This document shows positions 6,790 through 12,418 of a DNA stretch of 12,418 nt, piece by piece. Source of the stretch: JBHELG01 sp046263195 (lineage in GTDB: Bacteria; Actinomycetota; Nitriliruptoria; Nitriliruptorales; JAHWKO01). Positions within the stretch are counted from its first letter, which is position 1. Every line of letters starts with the position of its first letter. The translations under genes were made by a program, and so were the position numbers. The stretch covers positions 1 to 12,418 of the forward strand of contig JBHELG010000136.1 in assembly GCA_046263195.1 (NCBI GenBank), in the 5' to 3' direction. Under the pieces are notes generated by a model. The model was given only the letters and a program-made list of their open reading frames with translations, made no database searches and was not told the DNA's origin.

Positions 6790-6841
6790 CTAGGGCCCCC
6801 GCCGCCAGCAGGGTACGAGCCGCCCCTGCCTCCCCTTTGGT

Positions 6842-6870
6842 TTGCATTCTTACCTTCTGCTTGATATACT
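6842..6870 (+). promoter_or_regulatory. Strong sigma-70-type promoter of the phasin-like gene
   Basis: TTGCAT (6842-6847) and TATACT (6865-6870) are separated by exactly 17 bases. The -10 is preceded by TG one base away (6862-6863), giving an extended -10. The segment is an AT-rich island in a GC-rich window. Transcription would start near 6877 and leave a leader of about 36 bases before the ATG at 6913. This suggests that the gene can be expressed strongly and separately from phaC, as expected for an abundant granule protein. Confidence 0.7.
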
Positions 6871-6912
6871 TAGCACAGAGGCTGGAGAGCCCGGCCCGAC
6901 GAAGGAGTAAGC

Positions 6913-7305
6913 ATGTCGAATCAGCCCCAGACTGATCAGAACCCATGGGTCGAAGCGCAGGAGCGTTACCTGCAGACGGTGCGTGAGAGCCAGGAGGCCA
7001 TCACCGAAGCCCTCTCGACCTGGTCGCAGTCCTTGTCGCAGGTCGGCCCCGAGGCGGGTCTACCGATCAACGACGTCTACTCCCGCTTCGAGCAGACGAT
7101 CGACCAGATGTTCGATTTCTTCCGGCAGCTGCTCGACCACAACCGTGAGTTCGTGCGCAGCGTCCTGCAGGCCACGCGCCCGCTGGCCGAGAGGGCGTCC
7201 GAGCAGACCGAAGCGGCGACTGCCCGTCAAGGTGGGGGCCGGCAGAGCGGTTCTCAGCAGAGCGGTTCTCAGCAGACCACCGGAGCCGGCAGCCGTCAGA
7301 GCTGA
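6913..7305 (+). CDS. Phasin-like PHA granule-associated protein
   Basis: 130 residues. Residues 10-105 are predicted to be helical and amphipathic, with segments such as WVEAQERYLQTVRES (12-26), VYSRFEQTIDQMFDFFRQLL (55-74) and NREFVRSVLQATRPLAERA (77-95). The tail (106-130) is low-complexity Gly/Ser/Gln with a duplicated SGSQQ unit. No signal peptide or membrane segment is seen. Small size, helical amphipathic make-up, polar tail and position after phaC match phasins, which coat PHA granules and control their number. Phasins diverge strongly in sequence, so the assignment rests partly on context. GAAGGAG (6900-6906) lies six bases before the ATG. It has its own promoter (6842-6870). Confidence 0.75.
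   Translation: MSNQPQTDQNPWVEAQERYLQTVRESQEAITEALSTWSQSLSQVGPEAGLPINDVYSRFEQTIDQMFDFFRQLLDHNREFVRSVLQATRPLAERASEQTEAATARQGGGRQSGSQQSGSQQTTGAGSRQS
7246..7275 (+). repeat. Exact 15-base tandem duplication in the phasin tail
   Basis: AGCGGTTCTCAGCAG occurs twice back to back (7246-7260 and 7261-7275), encoding two SGSQQ units. It is in frame and could expand or contract by slippage without breaking the gene. Confidence 0.8.
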
Positions 7306-7331
7306 CCGGACCGGTTAGCCGCCACAGCTGA

Positions 7332-7343
7332 TGGCCGCGGCCA
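7332..7343. repeat. Perfect 12-base palindrome after the phasin-like gene
   Basis: TGGCCGCGGCCA is self-complementary and lies 27 bases after the phasin stop. It may be part of the transcript end or a protein-binding site; no function is shown. Confidence 0.3.
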
Positions 7344-7416
7344 GCATTCAGAGCCGAGCCGACCTGGCAGCGCCAGAGCTGTGTGATCTAGCTCGGTTTC
7401 GATCCGCCCAAAGGCT

Positions 7417-7457
7417 GCGGGTGAAGGAGCTGTACGCGTCTCGGCTCCTTCACCCGC
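7417..7457 (+). terminator. Long perfect hairpin between the phasin-like and XRE genes
   Basis: GCGGGTGAAGGAGC (7417-7430) and GCTCCTTCACCCGC (7444-7457) are perfect reverse complements with a 13-base loop. In RNA one U-G and one G-C pair would extend the stem to 16. It ends 28 bases before the XRE start. It is the strongest hairpin in the window and probably terminates or stabilises the phasin message. Only a weak TTC follows, not a T-run, so an attenuator or operator for the XRE gene is an alternative. Confidence 0.6.
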
Positions 7458-7485
7458 TTCAACCCCCACCCCATGAATTGGCACC

Positions 7486-7860
7486 ATGAAGAAGGAACGG
7501 AACGGACAATGGAGCGCGCAGCATGGCGCGCTGGGCCAGTTCATCCGTAGTCAGCGCAGACTCGCGAACCTCTCGTTGCGGCAACTCGCGCAGCTCACGA
7601 ACATCTCGAACCCCTACCTCAGTGCCATCGAGCGCGGTCTGCACGAGCCGTCCGTGCGGGTGTTGAAAGCGATCGCGGAGGCGCTCGAGGTGTCGACGGA
7701 GGTGATGCTCCGCCAGGCGGGGTTGCTCGAAGGGGAGGACAGCGTCTCCTCACGCGAGCCCACGACAGAAACCGCCATCCGTATGGACGCGAACCTGAGC
7801 GAGGCCCAGAAGGAGGCCCTCATCCGCGTCTACCGCAGCTACGTCTCCCGGGAGGGCTGA
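7486..7860 (+). CDS. XRE-family transcriptional regulator, candidate PHA regulator
   Basis: 124 residues. A Cro/CI-type helix-turn-helix spans about 16-76: ALGQFIRSQRRLANLSLRQLAQLTNISNPY holds the two recognition helices (15-44), followed by LSAIERGLHEPSVRVLKAIAEAL (45-67). The C-terminal part (80-124) is polar with a short helix LSEAQKEALIRVYRSYV (104-120) that could mediate dimer contacts. There is no ligand-binding domain. The gene is 180 bases downstream of the phasin-like gene, separated by the 7417-7457 hairpin. Its position suggests control of phasin or PHA genes, parallel to PhaR in proteobacteria, which is a different family; this is inference. The ATG at 7486 has no clear Shine-Dalgarno, so the start is less certain. 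Confidence 0.85.
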   Translation: MKKERNGQWSAQHGALGQFIRSQRRLANLSLRQLAQLTNISNPYLSAIERGLHEPSVRVLKAIAEALEVSTEVMLRQAGLLEGEDSVSSREPTTETAIRMDANLSEAQKEALIRVYRSYVSREG

Positions 7861-8029
7861 CGCGCGGGTCGGGCCAGCAGGCCCACGACTCCTGCGGTCT
7901 GCCGCCCGGGCGCGCCGCCGGTTTCGTGCGGTTTGTCCCGACAGGCTTCTCCCCGCACTAAGCTGGTCACGTTGCGGGTTACCGTAGGCTGCCGAGACCT
8001 GTCCCACCCGCCCGAGGCCCAGGCGACGC

Positions 8030-10096
8030 ATGCGTGAACAGGCCAGCAACGGCGAGACGAGGCGCCCCAGCTCACGGGTCGAGCCGAGGAACGGGTCATC
8101 CCGGCGCTGGCGTCAACGTCCCGTCATGGCCAACCTGCTGTGGCTCGCCGCCGTCGGCTTGCCCATCCTCGCTGCGGTGCTCGCCTCCGTGGCGGTCGCG
8201 ACCCTGCTGCCCTCCCCGTCCAGTGGCCTTGGGGCCCTGCTGTGGTGGCTCGCGGTGCTCGTCACCGCCCCCGTTGTGCTCGTCGTCGTCGGACGCGCGG
8301 CACGCCGGCTTCTGCCGCTCGCAACGCTGCTGAAGCTGTCGCTCGTTTTTCCCGACCGTGCCCCTTCCCGGTACGCGGTCGCCCGCGAAACCCACACCGT
8401 GGCGCAGTTGCGGCGACGCGCCGCCGACGAGGCCACCCCTGGCGCGCCCCAGAGGCCGGTGACGGCGACCACCATCCTCGCGCTCGTCACCGACCTTCAG
8501 CGGCACGACCGCGCGACCCGCGGGCACTCGGAGCGGGTCCGCGTCTACGTTGACCTCATCGCCGAAGAACTCGGCCTGTCGCCGGCGCGTCGTGAGCTGC
8601 TGGCGTGGGCCGCCCTCCTCCACGACGTCGGCAAGCTCGCGGTGCCCGCCTCACTGCTCAACAAGCCGGGTCCGCCGAACGACGAAGAGTGGTTGCGCCT
8701 GCGACAGCATCCCCAGGAGGGCATGCGGCTCGCGTCATCCCTGGGCGAGTGGCTGGGCAGCTGGGCCGACGGAATCGGCGACCACCACGAGCGTTACGAC
8801 GGCACCGGCTACCCTCGGGGGCTTGCCGGGGAAGACATCTCGCTGGCCGGCCGGATCATCGCGGTGGCCGATGCCTTCGAAACGATGACCGCAGCCCGGC
8901 CCTACAAGCGCCCCGTCGGGATTCGAGAAGCTCGCGGCGAGCTTGTCCGTGCCGCAGGGAGCCACTTCGACCCGAGTGTCGTGCGGGCCTTTCTCAACGT
9001 GTCGGTTGCCCGGCTGCGCTGGACTCTGGGCCCGGTGGCGTGGCTCGGGACGCTCCCCTTCCTGCCGCGTTTCCGTCGCCTGTCCGAGGCGAGCGTGCAG
9101 GCGGCGTTGACAGCCACCACCGTGGTCGGAATGGCCGCCGGAGGAGTACTCACGCCGGCGCTCGGACCGTCCATCGAGGAACGTTCGGCCCCGCGAGTCG
9201 CGTCCGACTCTCCCGATGGCGGTGGGGTCTCCTCAGGGGCTCGACCGGGCGGGGCGCCCGAGTCTCCCCCACCTCTCCCGGACGCTCCACCAGCGCTGTT
9301 GGACGAGTTCACCGTGGGACCTATCGCTCAACCCCCGGCGCCGTCCGCAGCCGGACAGCCCGCCCCGGTATCGACCGTCCCGAGCCCGCCCGCCCCGGGT
9401 TCACGGCTCCCCCCGGGCCTCGGGAGAAGGCCCTGTGAAGCGGGCCCCCCACTGCCGCCACACGCTCCACCGCGCCTGTCGCGCGCGTTGACCCTCGCGC
9501 TCTACCTCGACGCGTGGGGGGAAGCGGACACCACCTCCCAGCCGTCGCTTCCGTTACAGCCGCAGGCGCCGATGCGGGGCCGGCTGGCGAACTACGACGT
9601 GGACCGCGATTGTGCCCCGGGCCTGCGGCTGCGCCCGACCACACGTGGGCGCTCCGAGACGGATGCCGCCCGGCGTGCGACGTGGGTGACGAAGTTCGAC
9701 CGTCTCGGCGTCTTCGGCGGCCTGCCGAGTGTCACGTTCTGGAGCGCCCTCGCGGACTTCGCTCCTGGTCGACCCGCCCACATCGACGTGTTCCTCGATG
9801 CCTGCGCCTCGGACCTCACCCGCTGCCACCCGGTCGGCCATGGGCGAGCCGCGGACTCCGACTGGAGCCGAGGACAGGACGGATGGGTGGAGCGCACCGT
9901 CGACATCGGGCTGACCGCGGCCCTCGCCGAGGAAGACGACACACTCGTCCTGTCCTTCACCGCCGACGCCGCCGCCACTCCCACCGACCTGTGGCTCGCG
10001 TTCGGGACCCGTGACTTCCCGAGTGTCCTGCGTGTTCCCACGCTGCTGCCCCCCAACCCGCTGCAGGATGGGCTCGCGATTGCGCCTCCCAGCTAG
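8030..10096 (+). CDS. Membrane HD-GYP phosphodiesterase with extracytoplasmic C-terminal domain
   Basis: 688 residues. Two N-terminal membrane segments (about 34-60 and 67-90) precede a cytoplasmic HD-GYP domain (about 145-325). Its metal and signature residues are intact: GHS (165-167), LLHDVGKLAVP (196-206), His227, HHERYDGTGYPRGL (252-265) and VADAFETMTAARPYK (279-293). HD-GYP enzymes hydrolyse cyclic di-GMP (some cGAMP). A third hydrophobic segment (about 355-378) is followed by a Pro/Ser-rich linker (about 380-480) and a C-terminal domain (about 483-670). That domain has beta-rich blocks such as LALYLDAWGEAD, LANYDVDRD, VTFWSALADFAPG and LWLAFGTRDFPS. From memory it resembles beta-sandwich domains in actinobacterial surface proteins. 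With this topology it would lie outside the membrane and might sense a surface signal. The start lacks a clear ribosome-binding site; ATG at 8126 is an alternative. Confidence 0.88.
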   Translation: MREQASNGETRRPSSRVEPRNGSSRRWRQRPVMANLLWLAAVGLPILAAVLASVAVATLLPSPSSGLGALLWWLAVLVTAPVVLVVVGRAARRLLPLATLLKLSLVFPDRAPSRYAVARETHTVAQLRRRAADEATPGAPQRPVTATTILALVTDLQRHDRATRGHSERVRVYVDLIAEELGLSPARRELLAWAALLHDVGKLAVPASLLNKPGPPNDEEWLRLRQHPQEGMRLASSLGEWLGSWADGIGDHHERYDGTGYPRGLAGEDISLAGRIIAVADAFETMTAARPYKRPVGIREARGELVRAAGSHFDPSVVRAFLNVSVARLRWTLGPVAWLGTLPFLPRFRRLSEASVQAALTATTVVGMAAGGVLTPALGPSIEERSAPRVASDSPDGGGVSSGARPGGAPESPPPLPDAPPALLDEFTVGPIAQPPAPSAAGQPAPVSTVPSPPAPGSRLPPGLGRRPCEAGPPLPPHAPPRLSRALTLALYLDAWGEADTTSQPSLPLQPQAPMRGRLANYDVDRDCAPGLRLRPTTRGRSETDAARRATWVTKFDRLGVFGGLPSVTFWSALADFAPGRPAHIDVFLDACASDLTRCHPVGHGRAADSDWSRGQDGWVERTVDIGLTAALAEEDDTLVLSFTADAAATPTDLWLAFGTRDFPSVLRVPTLLPPNPLQDGLAIAPPS

Positions 10097-11081
10097 GGCT
10101 GGTTCGCGCGGCGCGACACGAACGGAGAACCGGCCTCGTCGCCTGGCCGGTCCCTGGCTTGTGCGGACGCTGCTGGCCGTGACCGTGATGGTTGCGGCCT
10201 GCGACCCGACCGCCGTACCACCACCCCCACCTTCGGGCTCGGAGGGGATTCGCACGCCCCCTCCGATCCCGTCGGAGGACGCCGAGGTCCTCGTCGGCGC
10301 GGGAGACATCGCCTGGTGTGACGGAGTCGGCGACGAGGCGACGGCGGCACTGCTCGCTCGCATCCCCGGCACGGTCGCGACCTTCGGTGACAACGTCTAC
10401 CCCGACGGCACGCGCGAACAGTTCGCTGCCTGCTACGAGCCGACCTGGGGCCGCTACCTGCGGCGTACGCGACCTGCACCCGGCAACCACGAGTATCACA
10501 CCCCTCAGGCGCGGGGCTACTTCGAGTACTTCGGCAGGCGGGCAGGCGAGCTGGGGCGCGGCTGGTACAGCTACAACCTGGGACGGCACTGGCATGTGAT
10601 CGTCCTGAACTCCAACTGCGACGACGTCGGGGGGTGCGGCCCGGGCTCGCCTCAGGAGCAGTGGTTGCGGGAGGACCTCGCCGCCCATGAGGACCGGCAC
10701 GTCGTCGCATACTGGCACCATGCCCGCTTCAGCTCCGGCCGACACGGCAGCAGCACCGCAACCGCTGCCTTCTGGCAGGCTCTGTACGAACACGGCGCGG
10801 AACTCGTGCTGACCGCCCATGATCACTCCTACGAGCGGTTCGCGCCGCTCGACCCCGTGGGACGTATCGATCCCGACCGAGGGATCCGCCAGTTGGTGGT
10901 GGGGAACGGGAGCCCCAGCCACTACCGCTTTCCCGGCCCACCCCTTCCTGCCACCGAGGTCAGAAACGACGACACCTTCGGCGTGCTCGTGCTCACCCTC
11001 CTTCCCACCAGCTACCACTGGGAGTTCGTGGTGGCGGCCGGGGGAGGGTTCAGCGACAGCGGGCGGGCTGCAGTTCGCTAG
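10068..11081 (+). CDS. Lipoprotein calcineurin-like metallophosphoesterase
   Basis: 337 residues from ATG 10068. A lipoprotein signal ends in VAAC (42-45), so Cys45 would be lipidated and the enzyme held on the outer face of the membrane. A Pro/Ser-rich linker (48-70) leads into a metallophosphoesterase domain. Metal-site motifs appear in order: GDIAW with Asp80, GDNVY with Asp108, GNHEY with Asn140 and His141, YWHHARF with His217/218, and AHDHSYERF with His251/253. The pattern is that of purple-acid-phosphatase-like enzymes; the substrate is unknown. The start overlaps the HD-GYP gene by 29 bases, suggesting coupled translation. A GTG at 10161 would give a more standard 14-residue leader before the Cys and is a real alternative. 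No good ribosome-binding site supports either. Confidence 0.85.
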   Translation: MGSRLRLPARAGSRGATRTENRPRRLAGPWLVRTLLAVTVMVAACDPTAVPPPPPSGSEGIRTPPPIPSEDAEVLVGAGDIAWCDGVGDEATAALLARIPGTVATFGDNVYPDGTREQFAACYEPTWGRYLRRTRPAPGNHEYHTPQARGYFEYFGRRAGELGRGWYSYNLGRHWHVIVLNSNCDDVGGCGPGSPQEQWLREDLAAHEDRHVVAYWHHARFSSGRHGSSTATAAFWQALYEHGAELVLTAHDHSYERFAPLDPVGRIDPDRGIRQLVVGNGSPSHYRFPGPPLPATEVRNDDTFGVLVLTLLPTSYHWEFVVAAGGGFSDSGRAAVR

Positions 11082-11121
11082 GTTGCCGGTTGCAAAGCTT
11101 CCCTTCTGCGAGGAGAGGGCG

Positions 11122-11472
11122 ATGACCCGCGCACCGCGAGAGACCTTCGAGCACCATCTCCAGGCCATCGCCGCCGCCGATCTCGACGAGATCGTGGCCG
11201 ACTACAGCGATGACGCGATCGTCATCACCCCCGACGGTGTCCAACGCGGCAAGGACGGGGTACGTCAAGCATTCACGGAACTGCTCGACACCGTCCCGGA
11301 CGCGGACTGGGACGTGCCCACCCAGATCTTCGCAGACGACATCCTTTTCATCGAATGGACGGCAGACTCGGAGAAGAACGCGATCGATGACGGCGCGGAC
11401 ACCTTCGTCTTCGATCAGGAAGGCCAGATCCGGGTGCAGACCCTGCGCTACACGTCCCGACCGAAGAGCTGA
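11122..11472 (+). CDS. NTF2/SnoaL-like small protein
   Basis: 116 residues. The start matches SnoaL-like/NTF2-fold proteins: FEHHLQAIAAADLDEIVADYSDDAIVI spans 9-35, then GVQRGKDGVRQAFTELL (39-55), and later strands IFADDILFIEWTAD (69-82) and ADTFVFDQEGQIRVQTLRYT (92-111). Such proteins are cone-shaped and bind or convert small hydrophobic molecules, or act as dimers without enzyme activity; no function can be assigned here. The ATG is preceded by GAGGAGAGG (11110-11118). It lies 40 bases after the metallophosphoesterase gene and may be cotranscribed with it. Its last 25 bases overlap the convergent gene on the other strand. Confidence 0.85.
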   Translation: MTRAPRETFEHHLQAIAAADLDEIVADYSDDAIVITPDGVQRGKDGVRQAFTELLDTVPDADWDVPTQIFADDILFIEWTADSEKNAIDDGADTFVFDQEGQIRVQTLRYTSRPKS

Positions 11473-12380
11473 GGTGATGCGCCCGACACGGTCTCGACCC
11501 CTACGAGCTCGTAGCGGGGAGGGTGGAGAGGGCGTTCGGCGCGGCAGGTGAGCAGCTGCCCCTGCTCGTCACGATTCACGACGATCTCCGCGGTGAACAG
11601 GGTGCTGTGCGGGCCGGCGAAGGTGACCCTGACTCGACGTCCAGGGGCGGCTTCCTGTCCCATCACGGCCAGGTCGTCGGTGCCGAGCAGGCGAGCGTGC
11701 CGCCGCACGAAGTACTCGGCGGCCTGAACGTGGAACGGCAGGCCCGCACGCCCCCGGTAGTGGTCGAGGTCCACCAGGCCGCGCTCGTAGGCTTCGACCA
11801 CCTCCAGCCCCTCGTCGCGGCCGACGCGCCCGTAGTAGAGGCCGTGAGGGAAACAGATCAGGTTCGCCGCGAAGCGGTCGCCCCCGATGTGGGAACATTC
11901 CCACGTCTGCTCGGGGCGGGCGCGGGTGAGCGCACCGGCCAGGGGCCGACCGAACTCCGCGCAGCACGCGTCGTGGCGCCCGTTCGTGCAGACGAGATAC
12001 AGCCGCGTAACAGGACGTCCACCGACGCGTTCGCACAGACGTAGGGGGCTGAGGTCGAGGTCGAGCAGATCCTGCGGTGAGTCGACGAGGAAGCTGTCGA
12101 TCCAGGGATCGGGGGGAGCCGAGCAGGCCACGAAGCACTCTCGCGCCTCGGTGGTGGTGCGTCCGTAGCGGCGTATGAGGACGAGCCGGGCGTTCAGGTC
12201 GTCCGCGACGCGCTGGAGTGCTGCCGCTGTTCGCTTGGGAAGCCGGCTCTCGTGGACCGCGTCACGGCCCCAGGGTCCGGGCTGTTCGAGCAGGATCCAG
12301 CGGCGCACGAGCGAAGCTGTGCCACACAACGGCTCTCCGCGGGCCAGTGCCGCCTGGGTGCAGCCGGCCCGCTCAACCAT
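11448..12380 (-). CDS. Sucrase/ferredoxin-like (Suc_Fer) family protein
   Basis: 310 residues. The N-terminal part has GEPLCGTAS (15-23) and WILLEQPGPWG (28-38), which mark the family. The thioredoxin-like [2Fe-2S]-type core has LVCTNGRHDACC (129-140) with C131, C139 and C140, then WECSHIGGDRFAANLICFPHGLYY split over 160-183 with C162, H164 and C176. Cys and His at these places suggest bound iron-sulfur, as in thioredoxin-like ferredoxins; the biological role of the family is unknown. ATG 12380 was taken as start because the family motifs begin soon after it. The frame stays open to the window edge (12381-12418), so a start beyond the window cannot be excluded. The 3' end overlaps the NTF2-like gene by 25 bases. 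Confidence 0.85.
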   Translation of the reverse strand: MVERAGCTQAALARGEPLCGTASLVRRWILLEQPGPWGRDAVHESRLPKRTAAALQRVADDLNARLVLIRRYGRTTTEARECFVACSAPPDPWIDSFLVDSPQDLLDLDLSPLRLCERVGGRPVTRLYLVCTNGRHDACCAEFGRPLAGALTRARPEQTWECSHIGGDRFAANLICFPHGLYYGRVGRDEGLEVVEAYERGLVDLDHYRGRAGLPFHVQAAEYFVRRHARLLGTDDLAVMGQEAAPGRRVRVTFAGPHSTLFTAEIVVNRDEQGQLLTCRAERPLHPPRYELVGVETVSGASPQLFGRDV

Positions 12381-12418
12381 CTCGAGGACGACCCACCCGC
12401 CCGGCGGCTTCGCCGCCT

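Noticed and set aside
7921..8029. Promoter for the HD-GYP gene built on TTGTCC and TAAGCT
   Set aside because: The spacing is about 20 bases and both boxes are poor, so I could not support it. The 169-base gap from 7861 to 8029 shows nothing else definite.
9554..11168. Long minus-strand open frames opposite the HD-GYP and metallophosphoesterase genes
   Set aside because: They show no family motifs, and the plus-strand genes have intact metal-site motifs throughout.

Overview
The window is 12.4 kb of GC-rich DNA that reads as chromosome of an actinomycete. The evidence is uniformly GC-rich codon use, a BldC-type MerR-like regulator, a small DUF1918 protein, a MaoC protein of the mycobacterial HtdZ type, and a sucrase/ferredoxin-like protein. 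The C-terminal domain of the HD-GYP protein recalls surface proteins of deep actinobacterial lineages (Acidimicrobiia or Nitriliruptoria), but that placement is inference. I see no rRNA, tRNA, insertion sequence, phage gene or CRISPR array.

Left part (1-4154). On the minus strand, a MoxR/ChlI-type AAA+ ATPase (1308-2786) is followed by a secreted protein that runs off the left edge (1-1214). The secreted protein resembles SURNod19 and copper monooxygenases of the peptidylglycine hydroxylase (PHM) type, and it carries a residue at every position expected for the six PHM copper ligands. Two overlapping hairpins lie between these genes. A BldC-like regulator (3050-3262, plus) is divergent from the ATPase and convergent with a DUF1918 protein (3277-3462, minus). 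A coiled-coil protein of unknown function (3633-4154, minus) lies upstream of the DUF1918 gene.

Centre (4155-7860). This is a polyhydroxyalkanoate (PHA) locus on the plus strand: a MaoC (R)-specific enoyl-CoA hydratase, a PHA synthase 42 bases downstream, a phasin-like protein behind its own strong promoter, and an XRE-family regulator. The hydratase can supply (R)-3-hydroxyacyl-CoA from fatty-acid oxidation, the synthase polymerises it, the small amphipathic protein probably coats the granule, and the XRE protein is the likely local regulator. No phaA/phaB-type thiolase or reductase is in the window, which fits monomer supply through the hydratase. Several inverted repeats sit at gene junctions here.

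Right part (7861-12418). On the plus strand are a membrane HD-GYP (c-di-GMP phosphodiesterase type) protein with an extracytoplasmic C-terminal domain, a lipoprotein metallophosphoesterase that overlaps its 3' end, and an NTF2/SnoaL-like small protein. A sucrase/ferredoxin-like protein on the minus strand converges on the NTF2-like gene, with the two 3' ends overlapping by 25 bases.

The points most worth a second look are the copper-ligand pattern in the left-edge protein, the HD-GYP protein with an external sensor-like domain, the PHA cluster with its XRE regulator and hairpins, and the overlapping leader hairpins at 1216-1287.
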